Assembly: GCA_013398955.1 (NCBI GenBank)
Contig: VWPU01012117.1
Span: forward strand, 1-64,000
DNA length: 64,000 nt
Reading direction: 5' to 3'
Source of the DNA: Callaeas wilsoni
Lineage: Eukaryota; Chordata; Aves; Passeriformes; Callaeidae
In this document: positions 30,020-43,890 of the stretch, in pieces
Layout of the letters: every line of letters starts with the position of its first letter
Numbering within the stretch: the first letter of the stretch is position 1
Position numbers and translations under genes: made by a program
Notes under the pieces: model-generated
Seen by the model: only the letters and a program-made list of their open reading frames with translations
Database searches by the model: none
Told to the model about the DNA's origin: nothing

Positions 30020-33000
30020 CATCTTTTCACTTTTTCTAACTCCTTAAACCATAAATGTACAATGTAATGTGTCTTTTTTTCAGCCTCATGCCTCCTTAAT
30101 AGGATCTTGATATTTCCTTTGGCACATCCATAAATAAAGCTTCTTAAACTTCATGCTCTGCTCCATTCTGTCACAAAATATTGTTTTGGATTCAAATTCT
30201 TTTATGTCCGTTAGGATAGTTTTATTCACATGGCTTTTCATATCACATAAATCATGCCTGTTCTAGGTGCAGGAGTTCAGCTGCTAGAAGCCAGAAAAAG
30301 CTGATTACACTGGAGCATTCACTTAGCAGCTGCATTTACTGTGGGAGCAGATAATTTGTCAGTTCTGGTACCACCACACAATGAATTAGGTAGGCAAGTT
30401 AGCCACTATAATCATTTTATTAAAAAAACTCCAACAAATGGAACAAATCAAGATGGCCTTAAATATTAACACACAACTCTAGTGTTATACTCACTCTGAG
30501 TTTTGTTTTCCATGTCCTCCCCAAAGATCTCTTCCACAAAACTGTTGGCAGCATTAGGATCTATATCAGATACATCAGGATTTCATGTATCCAAAATACC
30601 AAACATGTTTTAATTAGGATCAAAAATGCAGTGTTACATTATCCCTTCTTCTTCCCACAATTGCCAGTGATGCTGTTGATGTTCTAAAGGGTCCTGTCTT
30701 AAAAACAAAAAGGAAACCTCATTTGAAGTCACTGGAACATTAGAATATCTCTGAACTTTTCTTCAGGTGGAGTGAAAGAACATTAATAAGACATACTTAA
30801 AACCCAGAAGTACCTGGGGGTTCTGAGTCAAACTCCTGCTTGTTCCTAGGTTATGTAGGAGCTTCATAAAATGTCCCCCAGACACTCAGAAGTCTTTTAG
30901 GCTTAACATCCATGCAAGTTTTCTGTCAGTCTAATACGATTTCTCATATTTTAACCCAAATGTTTATTCAAGTACAGTGTTTACTAGAAGTAGTTATACT
31001 GTCAGATAATTAGCATATCCTCTCCTTCCTGAAATGCATATGAATTTTACTCTACTACAGCTCCCTAATCCAGACCAGGTTCTGTTGGATGCTTTAGCTG
31101 ATCCAAATCATTGAATGCTGTGTTCATCAGATCTGCAATTAGAAGCTGTAATCCTGACAGGGTATTTGAAATTTGGACACTTTTTTCCTATTGGAATTTT
31201 TAGTTGAGCTCACACCTTAAAAGGTATTTTCTCAGAGACAAAATTCTGAGAAAGTAAAACCATTTGCTACTTCACTTTCTAGGGATTTTTTGCTTTTAAA
31301 TAATTTATTTCTCTCGTGGTTTAAAGGAAGAATTCAGCCTTATAGCTCGGCTGCAGTAGAGAAAGAAAATATCAAATGAACCACTTCTTTGTAACATGTA
31401 AAAGTTATCTGAGTTGCTGTTTATTTTAAAGGAAGTGCTGATGTTGGCACTTGTTCCCTGTGTGTGCTGCCAACTTTCTAGTTGAAGGGATTAGACAGAA
31501 AACAAATTAATAAAGTCTAGTTTTCCTGTAGTTAAACAACTGTGACTGTCCCCAAACCAGTTAAAAGTGGTTTCTGGAAAAATCAATCCTTCTTACAGTC
31601 CATATTGCATGGAGAAATTAACAGAAACACAGTCTTGTCAGTATGAAGAGTTTACCAGCTCAGTGACTATGCAAGAGGATAAACCTCTGGAAGCCCTGTG
31701 GCCAATATCCACTCTTGATTTCAGAGCTCCGTATTCAGGGGTTTTTCTTACAAGTGATTCTGATTACCGTGTTTCTGTGGCAAATCCTCTTGCATCCTCT
31801 TCAGCACATCCTGCCCCACAAGTGTAAGCTGTCATGAACTACTCCAACCCTGGCTGGTGCCATCCATCCCAAATGTATTCCACGGGGTTCAGAAGAGCCA
31901 TGATGCTCCTACAGAGGCTGCACAAGTGAGAGGCTGCAAGTGAAGGTAGCAATGAGATCTGTCAAAGCAGAGTGGCTTAATCCACTCTTGAAGTCAGCAC
32001 AAGCGAGAAATCCTCACTTCTCACAGGTGCTCTGAAAGCAGTTTGGCAGAGGTTTCATATTGACTCAGTCCAAGCCAGCTGTAAAAACCCTGTCTGGAAG
32101 TGTGACCTGTCTGCTTTAGAAACAGAGATGTGGTGAGGGTCGGCTGAAGTTATGTGAGTAACCTGTCCCCTTCTCTTTTCTCAGGCCACTGAAGTTGACA
32201 CTATAGTTAACATCATATAGACTGTAAAGAGATGTCTGCATGAAGTGTATGATACTCTGCAGCTGCTGATCCTCCCCAAAACAACGCTGGAAGATGATTC
32301 CTGTGAAGGCAAACTCCCTCTTCACTGACAAGAAGTGTCAATGTGCACAAAGTCTTCCCCAGCACCCCATGGCTCACCAGCTACACTTGAACAGTAACCT
32401 TTGATACCTCAGTGCATGATATAAAAGTTGCAAAGGCTGCAAATATTTCCTGAGGGAGATAATTAATTACTCTGTTTTCTCAAATAATGAAGTCCTATAA
32501 ACTACTGAAAATTAACATCAAGCTTCTTTCCTTTAAATAACCTCATATTCTCAGCTGTAGATGCTACCAATTCAAAAAGATTTAGTAGATATTTTAAGAG
32601 AATCAGACCATGACAAAATACAGGAACAGATGTTCTTAAAGTGCCCTGACATTGTCCTTCAGTCTGTAAGTCAAGACTGCTCAGCGTTCTGGTTTTCAGT
32701 AGAGCTCTACCTTGTGGGGGGCCAGGAGAAAGATGGAATGGGCTTTGAGATGTGACCTTTCTGGATGGCAGCTGAAACACATTAACAGTGCAGTAATTAT
32801 AGTAAAGGATTAGATGAAGAGCTAGTTGGTAAAGCATCCTGGCTCTTTCGGACAAAATGGAATAATAAAGTTTTACTATTATTTGTATTTCTTCCTGGAT
32901 TTACTCACTCATTTAGGGAATAAGTGGCACACTACAGTTCTAGTAATTGAGCAGTTTCCTACTACTTCAGGGTCCTCTCTACACGGCAGCCGTAGGAACA

Positions 33001-36000
33001 CGCAAAATGCATTTTAAACTGGACAGAAGCCAAATCCAAAACAATGATAGATTTGAAAGCCTCCTGAATAAACTGGCTCTGTTCCTTATCCTTTGTTTCG
33101 TGTGGGTGGTGGCTTAATGAGGCTAGCAACACCAGTGCCCCTGCAGGGGCAGCGGGGCTGCGCGGCGTGGACACGTCCCCGCGGCCGGCCCGGCTTGTCA
33201 CAGCGTGGCTGACACGCAGGTTCTCCCTTCAGCTAAAAAAGCAGCGTCTCCTGGCTATTGTGTCAAACCATTCACACAGCAACAAAGTTTCTACAGATTT
33301 TAAATAATAGGAAACCATTTTGAAACACAAAACTGAGGAGTGACATGCGGGCCTCCTTCATTAAACCCATCTCGCACAGACTGTGCTGCATCTTGATTTT
33401 TCCCAGGATGATGCCACAATCAGGTTGCACGTGGCTGTGGAGAGGGCAGGCTGCTCCATCCAGCAATGTAATGTAAGTGGTAGCTTTCTGGGATGAAGAT
33501 TTCTGAATGCAGGGGAAGTTCCAGAAGTAACTGAGTTTTGCAGTATTTGACTGCAGAGCATTTCAAGGGGTCCTGGTGATGTGTTGCTGGGCACAGGAGG
33601 AGCTCTGTTGCTGCAGACTTCAGTGATCTGGTTTGAATTAACAGTCCTACCTTGCTGTTTCTTACTCAGAAACACTTCACAACAAACTTCTATCACAGAA
33701 CCCCCCTTGGGACATGACTTTAGGGAGGAGGAGGAATCTCACTGTTTTGTTTCCCAGCAGGGATGACTGTTTCCACTGGTAACATTTTTCTCCCTCTCTA
33801 TGCCTTTGTATGGAGGCAAGGGAGATTTTATCACTTGCTTCTGTTACTACCAAACTGTGGAATAAAGTACTTTATTTGCATTTCATATACTATTTTTACA
33901 GTGTATGAAGAATAATATTTGTGTTGAGCTGTTAAATATTGACAATGGTCCCACCCTATTTATCAAATACTGACAGCTGACCAAGCAAAGGAGTAAAAAT
34001 TATTTGGAAATTTGGATCTTCTTGAAGCCTTTAAATATATTTCTGGAAGTTGGAGGCTTTCCCAGTTCACACAGCTACTCTAATAGCTAGACATATTTTC
34101 TCCCTTCCTTATGCCAAGAACTCAATTAAGAAATATATAGCAGAAGGGAGGCACTTCTAAGGGACCTCACTTTTCCCCCCATTCTTAACATAAGGAAAAA
34201 GAAGGGGAAAAAAAATTGTTTGAAAACAATCAACATAAGTGAAGAGCCAGCCTGAATTTGAAAATTTGGGGACTTTGGGATGGAGATGGTAGGGTTGATC
34301 AATAATTCAGAAGATTACACATTCCAGCTCCTTCCTGACTGTGCCTTTGTTCAGCAATGTTCTCTCCAAGATCTTGACTCTGCTTTTGGGTGGAGTCCTC
34401 ACTTGGTACATTGTCAGTGCAAACAGCACTGAAGTGTTTGCTCACGGTGTGAATTCCTACTCACAGTGGCTGCCTGAACCCAGCTCGTGCTGTTCTTGGA
34501 GAGCATCACTGGCTTACAGGAATTCACTGAGATTCACCTACCAGCAGCAAGAACAAATCTTCACTGAGCACTGCAAAAAAACCAACTCTGTATAAAAATC
34601 ATCTGCTTCCCCAAATATAACTGACCAGAAGATAGGAAGTGTGTTATCCTAGTGAAAACAAACCTTCAGTGGAAAGAGTGCTCTTGTCTTTTTTAAGTGG
34701 TATCCACACATGCAGCACACTTCAGTTTGTTGATAGCATACATCTTCTTTTAAAAAGTAAATGGTTTTCTTTAGGCTATCAAAAAGGAGGAGACTTTCAT
34801 GGACTTTGTCTCTAAAGCTATATAAATCCCAAAAGACTACAAATAATTCGCTATTTGCTCCTTAGAAGCCAAGATAGATGGATAATGCAGAAATATCTTG
34901 TTCTGCCACTGATTTACTGAGTAAACAAATTTACACTCAGCCTCCAGAATGCAGTTAATCCCAGCTGTGATGGGAATACGTCAAAGGAAACACATTTCTA
35001 ACAATCATAAAGATACTCACGCAGATAAACCTGAGAATCTCTTATAAAAACCCCCAAGAGAATATAACATTATTTTATTTCTTTTCCACAGATATCTCTC
35101 CTTGTGAACTAGATCATTAATTATTGTACTCATATGGAGCCACAGACATCAGGAAGCCAGATCTACTGTATTTCCATGTATAAACTCAGAAACTTAATGT
35201 GCAATTCCATAATACTTGAAAGATAAGATCTGTTTTATAGCAAATAGAGTAATGTAGAAAAGACCAAAACCTGTCCCTGCCTGTTTGAAACAATGAGATA
35301 ATTTTAGTTCCAGACAAGCCATTTCCTAACATTATCTAAACTATAGCTCATAAAAGTTTATGGACTCAAATTCCAAACAGAGTAAGAAAACAATGTCTCT
35401 CAGTATCTTCACTAATGATAACAGCAGTTGGGTGCAATAACATTACTGATTGCAGTGAAGGCAGTTTATTTTCCCCAACTCTACTGGTAGCACTTTTTTT
35501 GAAAATTTCAAGTAACAGCAAAGAAGCAGAATTTGTACAGGTGGTGTGCCCAGTCAATCACTACATCTGATGGTGTTTGTATGACAAGGCTTTTTGAAGA
35601 CCTTCCTCCTCCCATGTGTCAGCTTGCAAGTTTTTAACCAGAAGATACTGCTCATTCCCTACTATAAAAACCTAAGTATTAGCTACTTGGAAAAATAATA
35701 ATCTCTCAGAAGACCCATTTCTGCAACCATATTGAGTTCAACCTTTTCAAACATGTCTTTGGGCCTTTTACATGTGAATTTGAATCTAGAGATAATCTGA
35801 ACTCTTACACATCCCCAATCCACGACACTACCTTTGTCTCAGAATATGAGCAAAGCTTACTTGTGTGCAGCAGAAACACACAAAAGCCCAAAGAGATCTA
35901 CACTCTACATGGGCTTAATGTCACTATCATTAATCAGAACATGGTCTGATGATACACTCTCCCTCTTAAAAATGGACAGTATCAGCGAGCCCCTGGAGCA

Positions 36001-39000
36001 GGTCATGACTGCAGACAGGGTGAGCCCAGGGGTAGGATGGTTAATACAACATAGCCACTGACCAAAAAGGATTTTCTGGGATTTCCCCCCCACCCATAAC
36101 ATTACAGGCATGAATTTAAAGCATGATCATGCATTTCCTAATACAACAAAACTCCTGGCAGCTCTTGGAAACAATGGCAAAGTGCATCTAAAGTATGCTC
36201 AGCAGAGAGGAGATTTCAAATCGCTGTACCCTTGAATAGGAGACCTGTGTGTCTGCTGATTGAGTTTTTAACCACAAACAGCTCTGATCCCTGCTTATCA
36301 TTGCACACAAGGGTTTTTCCACATTTTTGTTCATCCTTGCAAGAGAAAGTGTGCAGGCAACCCATTCTGCAGAAGAGGCTCAGGAGAATTGGAACACAGT
36401 AAAGGCAGATGCACCAGTGACAAACACAAGCAAATCAGACGACTCTGGACCCGGATTCTGACACCAAAGCAGTAGTTTACAAAGTACTATGACATTTTCA
36501 GCTTATTTCTGCAGCCCCAAATTCTTTTAAGAAGGAGACCCATCCCAAGTGGATGACAGGCTTCTTTTTCAAATGAAAGGATTAAATTATTAAAGTAAAG
36601 GTGCAACCAAATCCAACAATGAAAAACATATAGCCAATAACAAATAATGAATGCTTTACTGTGCAATAAAGAATTTGAATTTATAGAGAATATAAAACAG
36701 AAAATCTTTTTTCTGATGCAAATTGCTTTGAAGTATTAAAGAATGGGAGAAATTTCAATATCACTACATTATGATCCCACTTCATGTAAAAACATGCCTA
36801 CTCAAGTCATAAAGTAACTGCTGGCACTACCAGTTCAGATCTGCTCCCTGGCCTCAGGGCTGCTGAAAACCATGCTGTAAACCAAATCTTCCACTAAAAC
36901 TTAATCAGGAGAATAAAATACAGGTCAGACTGGTCCAAGTATTATTTGATGAAGGAAAGACCCTTCTAAGTATTTAGACTTTATAGCTCTAGTTTTTTCA
37001 AATGGAATCCATAAATGTTTATCCAGTCTTCCTATGATGTCCTTTGATCTCTTAGGGGTTTTTATTTTTAAAAACACAGATAACATTCCTGTAGCCATAT
37101 TGGACAAATAAGTAAAGGAGATGACACAGTGATCTGAAGGTTTGTTTGGATTTGCTCTCAGTATTTATAAACACCAAGGCAATCACCAATTGGCTGCCAA
37201 CGCAAAGAAATTCAAACTTATACAAATTACCCATGCTGATGTGGTGTATTTAATATCAGGCAGACCTATGGTGTACAAGAGAGACTTCCCATCAGTTGTT
37301 TGTTGGGTTCTTGTTGTGCTGTACTTTTTATTTTTTTAAAGGCTCTTGCTACTATAGGACTATCACCAAACCCTCCAATATCAAATTAAATTTTTAAAGT
37401 GGAAAAGATTGAAGGGAAATATGTCTAAATAAACAAGACAGAGGTTGTCTTCTTGTGAGAAATTTCTTAGTGTTGTGAAACAAACATTCATAAGATAATT
37501 CAGCTCGAGAAAAGCAGGCTTTACACAAACAAAAGATGGTGGTGAAAATAATCTGCACAGAGGGCAACAAGCGAAGCGTGGTCAGGAAGGTGGTGGGACA
37601 ACGAGAGTCAGTGGGTCCCTGCTCCGCAGGGTCTAAAAGATGATCCCAGTTTTCACAAGCAGAGGAGCTGGCACCGCAGGGGCAGGGAGCTCCGGTGCTG
37701 CCGGGCCGTCCTGAGCAGCACAGACTGGCACAAGGACCACGCTCACGGGAGCACAGGCACCCTGCAAGAAGCCCTGCACAGTGCTCCCTGTGGCCTGCGC
37801 ATCCTGCTTTGGTGCCTTGCTGCAGCAGCAAGAAGGAAAAGGTTGATTGAACAGGCAGCTGATGAGGCAAGGCTCAGGCTCTACATCCAGGCGCTGGTGT
37901 TCTGTGGTGCAGTTAAAGCACCGTAGGAGGAAGAGTGACATTGTTTTCAAAGCTCAGCTTCAAAAACAAACATGCAACAAAGACAGGAGTGTATTCATCC
38001 CCTCCTATCACATCTGTGCCCTGCAGGCAATGTTCTGAGAGAAGTCTGTGAAACTTGTACTTGCAGCTATCTCAGACAGCTCCACCTCTGAGTGTCTCCG
38101 CCCTGGCCCTCCCGGAGCCTGACACGCTGCCAGGGCTGTGTACGTGATCCCCTCGTGCTCCTGCGCAGTCCCAGCCGTGTTTAACTCGCAAGCATTTGCA
38201 AACACGCCGTGCAGGAAAACAAGGTTAACATGAAAACGGGCTCGGGGGGCGATTTGCATCCACCGTGCTCGTTTGCGTGCACTGCAGAGGTGCAGGGATC
38301 CAAACACGCTGCGCCCCGAGGCTCTCGGGAAGGACTGTGCTGCTCTCAGCCCTGGGGAGCTGAACCCAGCCCTCTGGCCAGGCACTTTGAGATGCTCCTG
38401 CACTGCAGATGCTGCTGGACTCCAGCCCGTGGACTGAGCCGCTTAAGTGTTCACCAAGGATTCTGTACACGTTTTACAGCCAGAGCTGAGCTCCGTGCTG
38501 CTGTGGTCGCTGCATTACCTCCACCAGTTGCTGAACTGGCTGTTGAAATGGCAATCGCTTGTTCTAACATGCCTCTGGCATCCTCTGCTCCGTGCCACTT
38601 TCCATGCACCCTGCCCTGCCCCCTCTCCTTGGGAGCGCTTCTTATCCCGCAGTTCCTCCTTTCTGCTTGCTCAGGCTCTGTGTCCCCGCTTCACCTTTCT
38701 CATTTAGGGCTGAGCACAACCCTTGCCAGGCCCCTCCCTCCTGACATCCCAGACACAAAAGAAAGGGCAGCCCCATGCCTATTTCGTGTAGGAAAAGACA
38801 TCCCGAACAGACTCGGGGACAAAGCTGCCCCATGCCAGTGTCACAAATGCTATCTGCACAACACGGTCTCTCAAGGCTTGCACAGACCTACTCCTGTGAA
38901 GAGGGCAAGTCCCAAGGAGTGTTTGCCTTTCCAGCTGAAATTTGTAACTAGAAAGTGTCACCCTGAGCTAGGTGGGCTCAGAGATGCTACAGAAATTCAT

Positions 39001-40884
39001 TGACACAAAACCCACTTTCAAAACAAGGGAGTTTATGACTAACTGCTAATGGATGCCCTGTACCAAAATTACCAAATATTTCTCCCTCTTCCAGATCCTT
39101 AAAGCTGAGCTTATTCCTTGAGTCTATTGGAAAATAAGGAAGAGTTCATCTGTACAAGTACTTACTGCAGAATTAGTTTTGTGCATTGAACTGAGCACAA
39201 ATTAATTGATTTGCCTAATAAAATTAGCAGCATATATATTTGTCCTCATGGCTGTTAGTCTGAGCAGAAAGATTACAGTTTTACAGCTTGATAGGGGAAT
39301 GCCTTTTAAAAATGTACTCTGAATACTTCATTAAAGATTTTTGGCATAGCTGAGGTTTCCTGTGTTCCGAACACTGCACAGACAAGAAGTGCCTAAGCAA
39401 ACAATGGCACTTTACTAAAGTCAAAATTCTTTACGAAAGAAAAACTTGGGAATAACGTGGCCTAGCAGAGAAGTTGTGTCAGGTAGAGACTGCTGAGTGG
39501 GTTTGGATTGTTTGTTAACCTGCAAGTGAGGTACAAAGCTTTGCTGCTAAACAGGTCATCCAGGGATGGATGGGAAAACATTAGTTTTTCCTCATCTGCA
39601 GTTTGTACAGGAAAGTTGACAGTCTTGCTAAGCAGACAGCCCTAAATGCTACATGTTTTTTGTACCCCAAGTGGAAGCACTTATGCAAAAGCACTGCTAC
39701 CTGGTTCTCCCCAGGGCCTGATATATCAGAGCTGTGCATTGGCGGCACAAGTTCCATACATAAACATTTAGGCACTGCGATTTATTACTTGTAGATAGCT
39801 CCAGCATGTTAATGTTCATTTATCTTCCATATTTCAAGAGCAGCAGAAGAACCATTCTCAGCATGAAACATTTACAGGAGAGTTTATGCAGCCAGATTTG
39901 CCTACTTAAGGCCCTCACTTTGTATTTAGAGCGGCTGTAGCCAAGCAGAGTCCTCTGGCACGAGGCACCAAGCCTGCTGTCGAGGATGTTCGACATCTTG
40001 AGCAAAGCAGAGGCAGGACTCTCTAACTGGGGAACATTCAAGGTGCAGTGAAGGGAAGGCAGAGCAACTGATGAGATGGTGACAGACTTGTTCTCCTGAG
40101 CTGTGCAATATACAGGGCTTTAGAAGAAACTTCCCCCCTTTTGTCCTCTTCCCCACAGCACCAGCACTTGCCACAGTATGTGCTGGAACTTTCCTAGAAC
40201 TGCTCTACACATTACCTTACAGCTTTGCTTTTTATGAGGAAAGAGTCTTTGATTTAGAAGAACAGAACATGAAAGTTTTCATCAACTAAGCAGCATGGAG
40301 TCTGGAGTAGCCTGAGAGAGGGCCAAGCCTGCCCTTGTATCTGCCTCCCATAGTTTCAGCAGCTGCAATCTTCTCACTGACATTGAAGTGGACTCAAAAT
40401 CTGAACTGCCCACCCACATCTTTGCACAGCGTCTTCCTGCTTTATCTTATCTTCCTTCCCTTTATCTCTGGTGCTAAGACAGACTACTGAGAACTACTCA
40501 TTTAACAGTGGGATAATATATTTGGAGTCACAGATCAAATGGTTTCACCACCCAATGAAAACACACTTTTTCTCCATCACTGACTTGCAGCCATGCATTG
40601 ACTTCGCTGCACCTTGGCATGTGGACCTGCCAAAGCCAGCAGTGACTGCCAGCCAGAGCACAGGAAGTGTTGAGAAGGCTTTTAGGAGGGAAGGAAATGG
40701 GTGCACTGCTACCTTTGCAGGACAACTGGTGGGAAGGAAACAGATTCGTACCAAGTAGGAAGAGAAATTTGGAACAAGTTGCACAGGATGGGGGGAAAAA
40801 CCACAGTGGCACACAGGCACAGGGAAGGATGCTCAGAGGAGACACAAGAATCAGCATCATTTTATTATATACACTAGAGAAGCA
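30020..40884. other. Long AT-rich stretch without a confirmed gene
   Basis: No exon could be confirmed. An open frame at 31567-31827 (ends APQV) follows a possible acceptor at 31600 but has no donor or partner. GC-rich patches near 33.14-33.21, 37.6-37.9 and 38.0-38.8 kb stand out from their surroundings and carry the longest unrecognised open frames. Confidence 0.5.
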
Positions 40885-40952
40885 GAGAATCATAGAATAC
40901 TAGGTTGGAAGGGAACCTCAAGGATCATCTGTTCCAACGCTGTCATGCAACA
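40885..40952 (-). mobile_element. CR1 LINE 3' end fragment
   Basis: AATCATAGAATACTAGGTTG, then GAAGGGAACCTCAAGGATCA and TTCCAAC, is the reverse complement of the avian CR1 3' end, which finishes in ATTCTATGATT. Only about 70 bases remain. Confidence 0.85.
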
Positions 40953-43119
40953 GTTACCATCCAAATGCTTTCTTGCAGAAGGCATTTCCTTCCTGCCTAA
41001 TGAACTCAGCAATGGCAGCTGAAGCAAACTGTGACCTTTGCTTTTCAACTTGTCTCAGTAATGAAGTGAAAGAATTACAGTGAACAGCATTAGCTACAGC
41101 ATAAATATACTGATTTTTCAGTCTTAGGCACTGACAGTGAAATATTCCAGACCTGCAGTTCACTCTGTGGTATAGAGATATGCTAAGCATGCTCACTGCA
41201 AACCCATATGTGCTTTATTATATCCACCCTGATACCTCACTTGCCTGCTTCTGTACAGCAAACAGCAGACCATGGCCTTAGCCCATGATTCTTTGTCTTG
41301 AGGTGCTTTACAGTTCTTTCCCAGGCCACTACAAAAGAACTAATCTGTCCTTTGGAAAGATTTATGAAAAATATGTTGAGGGGGGAACCAACATTTGATT
41401 TGGTTTTGCAAACTTGTTCACAGCAAAGCAATCAGGCTGTACCAAACCTCTATGTTCAGTCTGTCTGAATTTAAAGCACTTCCAAGGCACGCTGAAGCTG
41501 AAGCTCCAGATAATATACTGGGTCAATCATACAAAGTACAAATTTTGAAAAGAAGCATGTGTCCTTCCCTTGTGGGCAGAAGGAGATGACACTGATGGCC
41601 CATCAGTGAGAATCACTCACACACAAGCTTACTGAAGCCTCTCTTCCTGGCTGCTGAATATTCATTCTGGGTGCAATGGGCTGGAGTACCATGATGGGAA
41701 CACATTTTTGTGATGGAAAGTCCTGCTCTACTATTGTTAAAGGCCTTCAGCACCAAACCTGTGAACAAGCTCTGAACAAGCCCATACAGGAATGAGGTGG
41801 GTTTTTTGCTTGGTTGGTTTGTTTAATTGTCCTCCACTTTCTCTAATGACAGTGATGATCAGTCGATTGCTTCTTTAATTGCTCCTTTACCCACTGGAGC
41901 CTTCAATCTTTATGATTTATGTGCTATAGTTATCAGCAGTCCAAATGCTCCAGTAGTTTGTCACACGCAGAAAATGTGACATTTCTTTTTTCAGAAAGAA
42001 GCACAGTCTGGCATTTACACCAGGTAGGGAGGTTTAAAATGCCTGACTCTCTTGGCATTTCTAATTGCTCTGCATATTTCTCACATAAAACATCATTACC
42101 AAATCAAAATCATCAAACTCCTATTTGTTATTTCTTGCAAAATTAGAAGCAAATAATCTCTTCTACAAGTTTTCTGCATTCTTCTCTTGTTTAGAAATGT
42201 CAGAGTGTAAACAGAAAACAAAGTAGTAGCTTGTTTCCATTTTTGTTTCCCAGAGTGCACTGAACAAGTGCCCTCTTACAAACTGGACATAGGAGAAAAA
42301 AGTGATACAAGTAATAAAAATGACAATTCTATTATTTTCAGACTTCTCACATACAGAACATTCTTCAACATCAGCAAAGCTAAAACCCATGTATTTAAAA
42401 AATAAAATCCTTCAGAGAGTCTGAAAAAGCCTTGACCAATTTCCTCCATCTCTCTAGAACTAAAGATGTCCAATTTTTCAATACAATACTACACAAACTA
42501 ATCTCCCCTCTAAAATGCCTTGTACTTGCCAAGATTTTTTTTCCTGTTTCTTAAAAAACAAACAAAAGCTTGTTTTGAAAGAAATATGAAAGGAACCAAA
42601 GGAATTGTGTTGAGCCAAAAGTCCTGCTTTCTCCACCCTCACTGTACTCATCTGGAAAGCATCTGGCAAACAAATCCATTGATAGTTTAGAAAAGTCTTT
42701 TATCTGTCCTCACAGGCTTAAAAGGAAAGTGGAGAGCATACACATTCTGAACTAACTGCACGTCCTCTTTGTATTATTGCCATTTTGAAAAGATGAGAGT
42801 ACAGCACACAATACACACATAAAAAAAAAGCCTTCTCTGGTAAGGCTGCATGAAACTCAGGTTAGTAAAACTTGCAGGAGAGAGGGCCAGCTACGTTAAC
42901 AATGAGTTATCCAAATAAACACAGATGAAGGGCAGCATATAAATACTGTTAGTGATGCCAGAGCAGGCAACATACCCTCCTTAAGCAGAATTACAGAGTG
43001 TGCATCTCTCCCCTGGTACATAAACCTAAAGCATGTGAGACACAGGGGAGGAAATGATGGTGCCTTTCATGCATATTTATGTAAATTCTATGATTACAAC
43101 AAGTAATCAAACCACCAGC

Positions 43120-43157
43120 ATGCAAATTTGAACATGCATCATTGAAGAAATGCAAAT
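43120..43157 (+). promoter_or_regulatory. Two perfect octamer motifs 30 bases apart
   Basis: ATGCAAAT occurs at 43120-43127 and 43150-43157 on the same strand, in an AT-rich patch with other ATGCAT-like words. The octamer is the binding site of POU factors. It lies about 500 bases beyond the likely 3' end of the minus-strand gene. Function is inferred from the motif only. Confidence 0.3.
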
Positions 43158-43654
43158 ATTTATATTACAGTTTAAGTGGAAAACATTTAGGACAGTCTTT
43201 TGCTAGGAAAAGATTAATTTTCAAATAGCTGATCATTGTAAAGTTGGAAGCAGGCTGTTTATTAGAATTTGAGCATTCAGCAGACTTCTGAGGACCTAAT
43301 TCCCTTCTGTGCTTATGGGTATCCTCAGGAATCAAATTCCTCTCAGAATGAACACTTCACCTAAACCAGTATAAATTGCCTAATTACTGTGGTATATATA
43401 TCAAAATCCCAGTTTTCTGTTTTCAGTCTTCTTAGCATTTGTCTTCCTGCAGCTTCCTTCAATGATAAATACAAGGGCTCCAATGCCATTTCCTGCAAAG
43501 TGGCCACAGTATTGCTTTCTTACTCTTTCCTCAAACATATGACTTAAAAAAAAAAAAAAAACAAAAAAACCCTTTCTTAAAAAATACATTATATGAACCA
43601 CTGCACTATATTCTTTGGCTAGTCTCAAACATTATTTAATATCTGTTAAAGAAG

Positions 43655-43890
43655 TTAAAACAGGTTTGCAAATGACTCAGACTGAGCAGAGCTCTTGGGA
43701 CTGCTTTCTTGGCTGTCTTGCAATTCAGAACTAAGAAGAGATGGGGGAGGAAGCATTGGGGTTTTTTTGCAGGTAGTTTCATGTTTTTTAGCACTATCAA
43801 ACTGGATTTCACAGGCTGTCATGCTGTCTTTGAGGCTCCTCATATCCTGGAAACCTGGGTGGCTCAGCCGTGCAGCAAGCACTGCGCTCA
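43655..43890 (-). CDS. Unidentified gene, last exon
   Basis: Acceptor GACCTTTCCTCTCAG. It encodes SAVLAARLSHPGFQDMRSLK and continues to a stop at 43657-43655, ending SESFANLF. The tail has PMLPPPSLLSSELQDS and many serines, probably disordered. An ATTAAA at 43640-43635 lies 15 bases after the stop, a possible variant polyadenylation signal. Confidence 0.5.
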
